Below, in pieces: positions 45,982 through 56,880 of a stretch of DNA of 64,000 bases (positions are counted from its first letter, which is position 1; the number at the start of each line of letters is the position of its first letter). The notes beneath the pieces were generated by a model. That model saw only the letters and a program-made list of their open reading frames with translations. It searched no databases and was not told the DNA's origin. The position numbers were made by a program, and so were the translations under genes. Source of the stretch: Cryptomeria japonica (taxonomy: Eukaryota; Streptophyta; Pinopsida; Cupressales; Cupressaceae); contig NC_081406.1 of NCBI RefSeq assembly GCF_030272615.1, forward strand, positions 190,057,391 through 190,121,390. The letters are read 5' to 3'.

Positions 45982-46685
45982 ACATTTCTTGGAACTTGTG
46001 CTAGGGTATTGTGGTTCAATCTGAGCTGTAGATCTTCTTGCCGATCTTCCTTTGCCATAGATTCTTTAACAAACTTCATTCACGGCTTACTAATCATTTA
46101 ATCAGGTCCAGCTCATCAGCTTCCTTCATTAAATAATGCTTTTATTTATTCAATGTATTCTATTATTACTCGGTTGCAACTCAGTGAATACTAAACTTCA
46201 CTCGGTAGACATTATGCCTTCATTAACCGATAGTGATAACCTTAGGGTTTACCGACTATGTTCCTTAGGGTTTACCGACTAGGTTCTTTTCTTGGTAACA
46301 TAGTATAGTATTAACCTTGCAAACAACAATATATGTAAGATATCACAACAATCTAAAACATTATGATCTCATCATTGTCTAACTCGGTAATAGTTGCCCA
46401 TTGAATAACTTATTTCTCCCCTTATTCATCATATTCTTTCTGTGCCTTTTACCGACTTCTTTATACTCATCAAAACATACTTCTTAAGATATGGCAACAT
46501 CATACTGAATAAGAAAATCAATTTCTTGACATCAATGACAATATAATAATATTAAGACAAAAAATATCCTTAATCAGTTATATCCATAATCATCAACAAC
46601 ATTCTCAATATCCTTTGAAATGCCAACAATTTCTCATTGTTATTGGAATGCCAACAATCTCCCTTTGTTTGTTATAATGCCAACA
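45895..46685 (-). repeat. copia-1 5' LTR, truncated to U3
   Basis: Matches the U3 half of 40287-41862 from TGTTGGCATT at 46685 down to about 45895, including two telo-box motifs near 46239-46275. The TATA box, R, U5 and shared LTR module are lost. Confidence 0.8.
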
Positions 46686-47145
46686 ATAAATTTAATAGAG
46701 AAAATATATACTTACACGTATATAGATATATATGCCCATATATATATATTTGCACAAAAACTAATATATATATATATATAGGCATATATAGATATGCATC
46801 TATGTAGTATATAAAAATGATTAAACATCATAAGCTAGAAATCATCATGAAGATATTGCTCGACTAATTGAGCAATCATACATTGATAAGGCTAGGGAGT
46901 AAGGCGAACCAACAATCATGAAAAAGTAATCATCACTCCCATAGTCATTGCAGCAGGGCATTTTGGGGAGGGAAATATGTCAGAGTTATCAGTAAGCAAT
47001 CATAATATATACTGAAAGGCAGATAGGAAAACATCATGAGATTAGCCTGGCACAACCGGGGTCACAACTTGTATTACCAACAATATCGGTTGACATAACT
47101 AGTATATCTAAGCATATGCACTCAACACTTAGCTTTGTCTAAAAA
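46686..47145. other. Gene-free stretch with TA microsatellites
   Basis: 'tatatatatata' tracts at about 46740-46800. No coding sequence is visible before the pseudogene ATG. Confidence 0.5.
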
Positions 47146-47769
47146 ATGGATTCTGGTATTTGTATCTACCTTGAGAAGTGTGAAATGTCCTTCATCGGAG
47201 AGATCTCTAACAAACGTTGGTCGGTTATTTTGAGATCTGAAGATGATTTGGTCATACATGCGACCAAAAGGATTTTGGGTGATGAGATTATACTCTCAGA
47301 ACACAAGAAATGAGTGAATAGCAGCATCCTAGCAGGGTTTGTAGCAATAATACTCACAATGGGAGAAGATAAAGTAGTCGCAGTCACATTATGCAGGTTG
47401 ATTTTCAAAGAAGAATACTTGGTCAACCTAGAAATGGCGATAAAATGTGTGGATGATAATCTTCAAATACCTTACCTGAAAGATTACTCCAAAGTTGTGG
47501 AAGATATAGATAAGGAAGAGGTGCTCAATATAGAGTTTAAAAGGCCTATTCTAAGTATCAAGGATCGAGAACTCTGTCGTCAAAGACAAACAAAGATTGC
47601 AAGGAGCATTGCATTCCTTAAGCAATGGCTTGGAGTGGTAAAAGAACCAAAAGGGGAATGGTGGGTGAGTTATATGGTAGAAGAGGGATGGACCCTGTTC
47701 TAGGCTAATAATCCTAGTGAATCACAGGCCTCTGGCATGGAAGTTGCAGATGACAAGGAGGAAGATTAA
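47146..47769 (+). pseudogene. 207-codon ORF with two in-frame stops, unknown
   Basis: A single phase from ATG 47146 ('MDSGICIYLEKCEMSFIGEI') to TAA 47767-47769, broken only by TGA at 47311 and TAG at 47701. The middle 130 codons are open. The protein is mixed charged, with 'ILSIKDRELCRQRQTKIARS' and a Trp-rich end ('KGEWWVSYMVEEGWTLF'), then an acidic tail (DDKEED). No membrane segment, zinc motif or nuclease motif is visible, and I do not recognise the family. It is intronless and lies 770 bases upstream of a LINE-type tail in the same orientation, so it could be a LINE-borne ORF, a retrocopy or a captured gene fragment. Confidence 0.5.
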
Positions 47770-48539
47770 GTTTTAATTACATAGTTTTGTTTGCTATTAC
47801 TATCTTATAACATAGAGATATAGGATTTGTAGTTAGTACAAGGTACATATTGAACTATTTATTAAATCCTTTGATATAGCATAGATACTGAAGGGTAAGA
47901 TACTCACTTGATGACAGTTTCAAAATATATAGTTATACTAATTAAGTGAAGTTTAAAATGCGGATGTTTTATGAAGCAAACATATACTAAAATACAGTAA
48001 CATGGAGTACTTTAGAAGTTCTGGCATATTGGTTTACTTCAGCATTTATACTTAAACATATATAAGTCTTGAATATCATGGTAAGAGTTTGAAATACGGG
48101 CTAGATAGGTTGTGTTAGTATCAATCCTTTGTTGACCAGTGTTTACACCTCTAATATCATTGTAGACTGGGTAATCTTTCATACTATAGCCAACAATTTC
48201 TGATGTTGACTTAATATGAAAGAAACCTAGTCTATAATAACAATAGGGGTAAGTATGCAAAGATAATATTGGCTCTTATTCTTCTCTTTGGCACTAACAG
48301 TTAACAAAGTTGTTTTGCATAGGGATTGTTTTGAAAATATATTTTGTAGGATAATCAGAAGATGGCAAATATGACAACAGTGAACTTGGAAGTTTGGCAG
48401 AAATACACTACCTCATGTAAATCATAGATGCTACCTATGAAGGGCTTTTTGATCAGCCAGAATGCAGAATTTCTAAAAGATTATATGTAAATCATTAAAT
48501 GTTATTAGTCACTAACTGGACCTATGGTCCCAGGCAAGG
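47770..48539. other. Gene-free stretch between pseudogene and LINE-type tail
   Basis: No coding likeness. It could be the 3' untranslated part of the same transcript unit as 47146-47769. Confidence 0.35.
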
Positions 48540-48648
48540 CCGAAGGTTTTCTCCTCTCCGCTCTTTCCTACCGACGCCCGAACTGAGCGGAGATTGTAAT
48601 ACTATTTATTAATAAAATATGGCTTAGGCCTTTTTACTGAGCAAAAAA
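48540..48648 (+). mobile_element. LINE-type 3' tail, copy 2
   Basis: 'ggttttctcctctccgctc', 'tttcctaccgacgcccg', 'ttaataaaatatgg', 'ggcctttttactgagc' and an A7 tract, in the same order as 21110-21258. This is a typical plant LINE 3' end, here without a recognisable ORF2 upstream. Confidence 0.55.
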
Positions 48649-48649
48649 A

Positions 48650-51600
48650 TATATGTTGGCCTTAATAATACTAGATTTGGCCTCAATATTAGGATATGAC
48701 AATTGTAATTCCACCTTTTATCAATTTTAGCTTGCAACTCATATATAAGCAAGTTATCTTTACTCATTTGTAAAGTAATGAAGTACATTTTTTTTGGTGG
48801 GAGAGCTTTACAAAAAGTGAGTCTATAGGTCTACAAATTTGAGAAATAATTTAGCAACATCAAATCTTCATTAACCATTGTTAATTATGGTGAAAGCTTC
48901 AAGGAATATTGGAGGGTGATAGGGAGTCACTGACTAATGATTGGCTTGTACGTCTCCATAAAGGGTTTAATATGATTTCATATCATTCTTGCATTTCACA
49001 ATTTATCTTAAAATCTAAGTTTTTTTTCATTAATCCATGTTTATTCATGTGATTCATGTATTATTGAGCTAATATATGCATCACCTTTGATAGTATCATT
49101 TAGGGTTTACTCTAATATACTTGAGTAGGACCCTTATTTATGTTTATGCATTTATGCTCATCGTGGTATTAGACACACTTAGAGTTTAGACAGCACACTA
49201 TTGTTTTCAAATTCAACTTGGCTATCCGTGGAGGTTGAAATCACCAAAATGGGTGTCTAACTGAGGCAAGCCCCTATATATCCAAACCCATCTTATCTCT
49301 CTTTGTAGATATAGAAATAGGTCTTAGTCAAATTTTGAAGACATAGAATAACTCAGGATTCAAAAATAGAAGGCCTTGGGATATTTAATTAGGAAAGGCC
49401 TAGACACTAACAACAAGCACATGTGTCATTAGGACTAGGGCGCCTAGCACTAGTCTCATCTAGGACTAGGGTGCCTAGTGCTAGTGTCCTCTTTGTTTGG
49501 GTTGGAATTTGGTGGGAAGATAGTATAGAAACTTTGGATATTAGATCTTCTCTCCATATTCAACTGGGTATTAGATGGGACTAGGGCACCTAGCCCCAGT
49601 GTCTAGCTAGCTTTAGCTCTACTTTCTATCACGAGTGCATTTTTAGTTTATGTTCCATTTTTGTATTGTTATGTAGCTTTCAATTTCTCTATCAATAAGT
49701 TTTATTAGTTTATGTGCTCATTCATACATTTTTTAGGACCTAATGTGTTCTCCTTTGAATCAATCAAGCAATCTTCCAAGAAATAAAGGAATAGAACAAA
49801 AGGATTGCTTGACTCTCTTTGAGTAAGAGTTAGTCAAGCAAACACCCATTTATGGTTTGTATTCTAATATTTTGTCATAACCCTGTTTATCAACCTTGAT
49901 AAACTTGATATTATTATTATTGTTATTAGTATTATTTTCATGAGTAATATTAGTTAGAAAAGATAAATCGAATATGGTTGGAAATTTTTAGAATAAAAGG
50001 AATGAAATAGTAGTGACACACTCATGATGTCATAAATTTATCTAGAAATTTCTTATTTACTCAATATGTTAATTTAGCACATGTTGTAGAAGAAAATGAG
50101 AAGGTTCTAGAAGAGAATCTCAAATTCAAAAATTTTGCATGTGACCCCCACTATGACAACAATCATTGTTTCATGGAATTAATTTTGGAAAAGAATCTCA
50201 AAATCAATTAATTTCCTTGGTAGTGGGAGAATGACTCTCTTTTCTATATATTGAATTCTAGATTTTCGAAATGGGGAGTTCATTGTTTTGCAAAAAGTAA
50301 TTTTTAATTCTTGCAAATCATGTTAGTTGTAGGAGGAATTTGGTAGACTTATTGTTTTTGTAGGAGATGGGAGTTTTCAGGGGTTTTGGTTGTAGGACAA
50401 GGACCAAAGGAAGATAGGAGGGAAACAAAGGGATTGATTCAACAAAAACAAATTCACTCATCAAGTAGATCCAAGTTCCCATCTTTCTTTCTACATGTTT
50501 ATTTTCAAAAATGAGGGTAGGGATTTTTATTTACATGCACATTACTTTTTGATATTTTGTTTAAATCAGAAGAGGGTGGGATTAATAAAGTAGGACTTAC
50601 ATTTCTCATACTTCTTCGAATAAAACCTCCTTCTCTATTCCATATTTTGATTAAGAAAATTTGTATGCATGTATTCCACTTGTTTCAGATTTGGATTAAA
50701 GAAATATTTCTACATGTTTTCTGAGTTTGATAGAGAAAATAAACCTACAATAAGTTTGCACATCTTGCCTTCCTTGGTTTAAATTGTAATTTCCCTTGTC
50801 AATTAAACACATAAATGATTTCATTTTATAATTTTTTCTTTGTGAAATGTTTCTCTTGATTAATCGGTTATTTTCTATTTTTTCAAATATATATATATAG
50901 TTGAAAGAAAATCATTTTTGTCATTATGAATTTTCCCATTTTCCTTTATGCTTAAATATAATCAAATAAAATCATATTTAATTAACTTACGAATAAAATA
51001 TTAAATATATATATATATATATATATAATAATATTAAATGAAAATAAATAATAATAAACTTTTTTGTTAATTTAGTTTCAAATTTTTAAATTGGAGGTAG
51101 GCGGGAGGGTGTAACCACACACACACACGTCGCCCTTGCAATACCTACAGGCCTCAGAGAGAGGAGGCAGCACACCCCTATGCAAACCCACACATGCAAT
51201 GGGTCCCGCAGAGGGGTGGGGCCCATAGCAAACCCCCCCTCACCCCCACCAATTTAAATTTAAAATTTCTTCTTTTTTAAAGGATTTTAATTCTTGCCTT
51301 AATGTATTTAAAGTAAATACATTTAAAATTTTGTATTTGAAAGTTGTTATTTTAATTAATTTTAAAATTTATTTAATTGTAATTTGATAAAAAGAAAACA
51401 ATAGTTTTTTTAATTCGTTTATTTTATTTTATTTTAAATATTTTGCACAATAATTTAATTGTTTCTTTTAATATTATTAAAATTAAATTTATATTTAAAT
51501 TTATAATTAATATTTATTTTATAACATTAAAGGATTTTTTTTATTTATAGTGTTAAAGAAATAAACTTTAATTCAAGTTGGAATTTAAAACTTATTATTT

Positions 51601-52432
51601 AATTAATGCATTCAAATTTAGAAACACTTTATCAAATGAGGATTTACTCAAATTTAGACTATCATTTCAACAAATAATTAAAGAGTTAGTTATCTCTTCA
51701 TAATGGGAAATGATTTCGTTTGGGACTAAAAAATGGATCACATACTAATTAACTGGTGTTTATAGATTCAAATGGATAATTAAACTTAAGGGGTTCGTTA
51801 CTTCAAATTAACTATTCTTAGATGTTGAAACAATAGTTAGATCTCTTTATAATATTAAATTAGTTAATTTAGGAATACCAAGAAAAAGGGGAATATTTAT
51901 TTCAAGCTTTTGCACAAGATAAAATAAGTGAACTTTTCCTAAAGTAGTGGTTATTTCAAGACATTCTATACCCTCTATTTATCGAACAATACCTCTTTAG
52001 ATAGCTTCAAATACTAAAGGTTTAAAAGGATTTACTTTCCAGGTAAACATGTTTAGATTCGTAGTCTCCTTAACAATTTGTGTATTTCAAGCAAAATGAC
52101 TCAAAGTTTTAGTTAAAATTATCCTCATTTGAGAAGTTGAACTTTTGTTTATTTTTCATTCAAGATATTTATTGTTTAACATGCAAGTTATATATTGTGT
52201 TTATCACGCAAGTTACACTTCAAGTAGCTAGATGTAATAGTCTTCTCAATTTGAATATTAATCTCCTAGTAGTAAGTTGTTACTTTCAAGTGATTCTTTC
52301 ATTTTCATAGAATTGGTATCTTATTTTAATTTAAAATTATTTAATTCCTTGCAAGTAATAGTTTCAATTTCAAGTTGCATTAGAACACTCTTTATTTAAG
52401 CTTTTATTAGTTGAATTTCTTAGCTACAAAAT
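48650..52432. other. Gene-free stretch (3.8 kb)
   Basis: Mostly AT-rich. It contains three related copies of 'ggactagggcgcctagcac' (about 49431, 49462 and 49577), a TA tract at 51003-51026, a CA tract near 51117-51128, and the GC-rich island listed separately. No coding likeness was found on either strand. Confidence 0.5.
51079..51270. repeat. GC-rich island with AT-rich inverted flanks
   Basis: Left arm 'aatttttaaattggagg' and right arm 'ccaccaatttaaatttaaa' are imperfect inverted repeats. Just inside them, 'ggcgggaggg' faces 'cccccctcaccccc'. The interior is GC-rich in a very AT-rich region. A small fold-back element is possible, but no target-site duplication was established. Confidence 0.4.
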
Positions 52433-54974
52433 TGTTAGACACAATGTACCACTGAGAGAGGGGTGAATCAATGGTTCTCAAACTTTTTCCTTTAACTGTC
52501 CTATGTGAGTATACCGGTTATCAGATCTAACACAATGTAGACTTACTGGTTAGAGGGGAGACTGACACAAATGCAATCACACACAAAGGAGACATCACAT
52601 AACACCAGCATATACGAGGAAAACCCAAGATGGGAAAAACCTCGGTGATAAATGTTGTTGGAGTCTACTGCTCCAATCCGGCCTCATAATGAATTTTTTA
52701 TTACAATGTTTAGGGAACCAACCCAAGGAGCACAAACCCCTGATTTAGGGCACAAAGCCCTAATTTTAGGGCACCAACCCAAGGAGCTACAACCCCTGCA
52801 CTGAGCTACAACTCAATGAATACAAAACATAATTATTTACAAATTAATAACCTTGTTACAAATGGATTTTGTAACACTTCTACAAATCTCCCTGTTGGAT
52901 CTTCTATCCAGTTCACTATTGGTTCTTTGCTAATCCTCACACTTATGCAACCTTACTCTCTCATGCACTCTTTCCAGTCCACCCTCTTCTCCTTCTTTGT
53001 CAATTCTTCTTTCTGTCGGTCCTCTTTTCTTTCTGCCACATAGCTGCTATCCACCACCAGTCTTGGTAACTTAGTCAAATGTCTACCATCTGATTCCTAT
53101 CGGTCCTCAGCTTGCCTTCTCTGCAATCTTCTACAACTCTTGTCTACTGGTTACCTCGCTATTGTCGGTTGAACTCTTCAACCTGTTTCTCACTCACACA
53201 CTCAGTCACCCTTTTAATTCTCGTTGAGTACTTGACTGGTTTTCTCTCTCATGCAGCAACAACACTCTATCATTCAGTAACAAATTCCATTGATTTTGGC
53301 TTGCATATTATAAACTTGTTTTCCTGCCAAAAGCCAATTCAAATTTCGGGTGGTTAGGGTTTTCTTCTATCAACCAAATCTACATCCAATCTGATCCAAT
53401 CCACCTTGGATCGCACACCTGCTTTTGAGGGATAAGCCACCACATGTTTTTCATCTATCCAAAGTATATTTGCCAAGAATAGAAAACTTGACCTTGTTTT
53501 TGGGCCTTAAAATATGTTGACATATTCATGACCTAGTTGTTTCCTTCTCGATATTCTCCTGCAATCTAATTTCCTTGCTTTGATCCTGGCGCCAACAACT
53601 CCCTGATCTCCTTCTATCATTCATTCTTCCTCGAGTTGAAATCCTCTGATCTGATCAGCAAATCATGGGCTCCATATTAAATGCTCAACTATAAAAATGC
53701 CTACCACACCTTGATCATATAAACACGCTCACCGACTTCTGCCTTCTTGCCACTTGGCACCTACGTATTTCACATGTCGACATCCAACTCAACATTCAAA
53801 TTACCAACATTGGGTCAATTCACACTTGATCATCTGACAAATCTTGGTACCAGTACAAACCCTTATGGGTCCAACCCGTCACTCTACTTCTCTTCTAGTG
53901 GAATACTCAATCGGTCAGTACTCTTGCTAACCTACCTTATGCACATCCTCATCAAATGGGAATCTTCTGCATCTGTACATTATTGCATTACCGATGGACA
54001 TACTTACCATTAAACACCTTGATGACACCATGTCATCATCCTTCAACTGATTCCATATGAGGCATCTGCATGTCAGTTGCACTCTTTGTCTGCAATTGCT
54101 CAGTCTTTCCTTCTTCATCATCAGTTCGGACAATATCTCAACTGCTTTATCGAAGTGAAAAACTCATCACACTTCATCTATCCCAACAACATATCATACC
54201 TTCTATGTCGGTCTAGTACATAACTGATTTCATGCACTTGAGGCATCTTTATGATTCACCAATAAATCCGGTGTGAGCCTTCAAACACCTTCCTTTACCT
54301 TTTGTCTTATCTTGGAGGACTATGATGCATTTCATGCATAATATGATATAAGCTTTCACTAACCAGTGGTAGTGGATCCTTGTCATCTACATTCTACACT
54401 GCACTCATGTGGCTTCCTTGTTTGTGCACCATATCTTCAAAAAGGTACATGTCATCTAGTTGGGCACATTCATTGGCAGTCATCTCATCACATGGTGATT
54501 GTATCTTTATCCGGTGAAAGTCCTATTGTTTTGTATCCACACAGCATAGCGGTGACTTGTACATCCTTCTCCTCCAGTGTTGATGTGATTTAGGTAACAC
54601 TCTACCTCTTCATCACAAACAACAACTCAACATCTTGCACATCCTACTTGTACATTGATCATAATCTTATTGTTTGGCAACTACTCACTTGGTTGATTTA
54701 TCTTCTCCATGTCAACACGTCACTTATGGGCTATCATACCATACCGGTCTCCAATACTTGTTTTCAACACAAGTTAGCACTAACTTGTGTATCGTTGACT
54801 CCAATGATCATAATGTTGGATGATATTTTCCCTTACCGATGACCTTCTATGTTTAGTTGGCAATCATCAATGACACCATTTTCGGTATGCATCAATGAAA
54901 ACACTACCCATTCAATCTCCCATACTAGTTTCCATCCTCTACTGGTTAACATCAATGACAACACAATGCCAACA
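52433..54974 (-). repeat. copia-2 3' LTR (2,542 bp)
   Basis: On the minus strand it runs from TGTTGGCATTGTGTTG to ATTGTGTCTAACA. It matches 59424-61554 closely. It contains the shared module at 52616-52647, a TATA-like TTATAATAT (53306-53314) and several TACCGGTT motifs. Confidence 0.85.
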
Positions 54975-54988
54975 ATCTCCCCCTTTGG
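54975..54988 (-). promoter_or_regulatory. copia-2 polypurine tract
   Basis: Minus-strand CCAAAGGGGGAGAT abuts the LTR TGTTGGCATT. Confidence 0.85.
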
Positions 54989-55031
54989 CATTTATGTCAA
55001 CATATGTAGTATCCAACATACTACAGAATCT

Positions 55032-55053
55032 TTCTCCCCCTTTGACAACAATG
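55032..55053 (-). promoter_or_regulatory. Second polypurine-like tract, copia-2
   Basis: Minus-strand TTGTTGTCAAAGGGGGAGAA. Upstream of it, purine-rich 'gggagaagcatccaaa' units repeat twice within 55,100-55,200. Confidence 0.55.
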
Positions 55054-55693
55054 GCAAAGGGAACTGACAAGATTTCTCTCCTCCTTGTGTCTACTGGGCA
55101 CTGACAAATATTTTTCTCCCCTTTTTTTCCTTTGGATGCTTCTCCCAAGCACTGGCAGAGATTTTTCTCCCATTTTCTCTTTTGGATGCTTCTCCCTTTG
55201 ATACCAATTGTTACATCTTCTCAAGCTACAACACTTGAGATAGAGGGCACAACCACCAACTGACACCAATTTCTCAGAAACCAAGTGTATATGCAGACTG
55301 GAACCCTAATGCATATACAAGACTGAAACTAATTGAAGGCCCATGTGTCAGTGAATACAACATACATGTCGGTCAAACTGCATCATCTCCCCTTGATATA
55401 CAGAAGTCATTCTGACCCCAATTTATAAATATCAAGAGTTGAAGCTAACACTGATACCAATTGTATATATTCCAATACCAAATGCATGTTTTCTTGTGCA
55501 GGTAACTTTCCCTATTTGCAAGCAACACTCTCAGTGGTCCAGTTGTGATTTCAATTGGATAGACATTAAAATTACTCACAACCTCGGACACTTCCAAAAA
55601 CCCAAACATAGTTGTAGAGGACTGTAGTCTTTAGAGAGTGACTCGGGACCTATATGGTCCCATTGAGTCTGAAGTCTCTAGCCAAAGCACTCC
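55054..55693. other. copia-2 interior, noncoding, with two primer-site-like motifs
   Basis: Minus-strand TGGTATCAAAGGG near 55198-55210 and TGGTATCAGTGTT near 55450-55462 each follow an ...ACAAT sequence, as at a true LTR/primer-site junction. They may be remains of other 5' LTR ends. No coding sequence is seen. Confidence 0.35.
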
Positions 55694-55846
55694 CTATTCT
55701 ATATGAATAGATGCCTACCCAATTTGGGTAGATGCGTATCTGAATTGGATAGATGAAACCCCCTATCCTGCATCGACAAATGCCTAACCCGTATGGTTAG
55801 ATGCACATCCCTATTGGATGGGTGTCTATCTTATTTGGATAGATGT
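55694..55846. repeat. Seven 21-bp hairpin units in tandem
   Basis: Units start at 55694, 55715, 55736, 55763, 55784, 55805 and 55826 (period 21, with one 6-base insert after unit 3). Each has a 6-base left arm, a 5-base loop, a 6-base right arm and a spacer usually ATGC. Arms: CTATTC/GAATAG, CTACCC/GGGTAG, GTATCT/GGATAG, CTATCC/CGACAA (right arm lost), CTAACC/GGTTAG, ACATCC/GGATGG, CTATCT/GGATAG. Units 1, 2 and 5 have different stem sequences, yet all pair perfectly. Confidence 0.85.
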
Positions 55847-56385
55847 ACCTAAGTATGTGATTGAATCAAACACAATTAAGAATTTTAAAAAAATTAGTCA
55901 AATTTTTCGGGTTAAGCTTAGTGGGTCATTACATATTTAATTAAAGAGGGTTTGATCCTATTTCATTTGATAGCTATAATATTCCACTCCTTTTTCATCA
56001 TAAACATTTTGGTGAACATGACTTGTTACATTTCATTTTAATTTTAGAAAAAAAATGTATCCCATGCATTGTTTATGACTTTCATTATGTGTGTTTAGAT
56101 TACATTTGCATTTGTAATTCTTTATTTTATTACATTGCATCATATCATTTCAATAGTTACAACATGTTTTTGCTTTCTATGATTAGAAAATGATAAAACA
56201 AAAAAATTTCTCACTTGAAGAAAGTAAGTTAGCCAGCTATATTTGATCTATTTTTCTAAGAATTTAATGTCTTTGGTGAGTTGTTTACTATTGATTACTT
56301 TGATATGCTAGATGAATCCCTTGGTGAATCCATCTTTATTCACTTATCATTTGCATCTCATAAATCAAACTTTTGATAAAGATTG
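55847..56385. other. Gene-free stretch
   Basis: AT-rich. No coding likeness or repeat was found. Confidence 0.45.
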
Positions 56386-56880
56386 ATGAACATGATACAT
56401 GTGATTGGTTACAAGAATGAACCTGTGAAGCCTACGATTGTTGTGCATCTTCATCCCAATGTCCCTCAACCTCAAAAAATACTAGTGATTGTTGCTAAAG
56501 GCGGTAAGCATCCTAACTGAATCTTAAATTTTGAAAAACAACTCACCCAAAGAGATAAGACGAATCAACCACATAGTTATCATGTAACTGCTCACACATA
56601 CAACACAAGAAACAATAATAAACCCAATTTTGTGTAATTTTTTCTGTATTATTATTCTTCTCTTCCTACTTCTCAACTAGTTCTTCCTCATGCACCTTGT
56701 CTAACCTAACATCTTGGAAAGGAATATGATCTTGTTCAACAACTTCTTGCTACTCTAGCCAAGATATCTCTTTGGGAGTTGATTCAAAATTTTCCTGCAT
56801 ACCATAGAATGCTTCAAGAACCTTTGAAGAAGGTAGTTGTTCCATCTTCCATGATACCTAATGATGTAGCAACTTCTTAA
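56386..56880 (+). pseudogene. Ty3/gypsy pol-linker relic
   Basis: A plus-strand frame near 56730-56880 reads 'EYDLVQQLLATLAKISLWEL' then 'FPAYHRMLQEPLKKVVVPS'. This matches the well-known plant gypsy segment between gag and protease (Tyr-Asp/Asn-x-Leu ... Ala-x-Ile-Ser-Leu-x-Glu-Leu-Leu). A 44-codon frame at 56386-56520 ('KPTIVVHLHPNVPQPQKILV') lies just upstream and may belong to it. It is opposite in strand to the surrounding copia-2 and is too short to carry any enzyme domain. Confidence 0.6.

Larger units (their letters stand above)
40287..46685 (-). mobile_element. copia-1, Ty1/copia element with truncated 5' LTR
   Basis: Minus-strand element with full 3' LTR (40287-41862), polypurine tract, pol (42269-45400), partial gag and a truncated 5' LTR (about 45895-46685). 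The 5' LTR is joined straight to gag, so the R-U5 part, the primer binding site and the gag N-terminus are gone. The left flank is LINE2, but the right flank (ataaatttaatag) is not LINE2, and the 5-base flanks (attca, ataaa) do not match. Confidence 0.85.

Noticed and set aside
49763-49811. 10-bp inverted repeat (TCAAGCAATC / GATTGCTTGA)
   Set aside because: A single isolated dyad with no associated feature or second copy. A chance occurrence is plausible.
55694-55846. CRISPR-like array of short palindromic repeats
   Set aside because: There are no unique spacers: the 21-base units are contiguous, with only a 4-base spacer that is itself conserved, and the setting is a plant retrotransposon.
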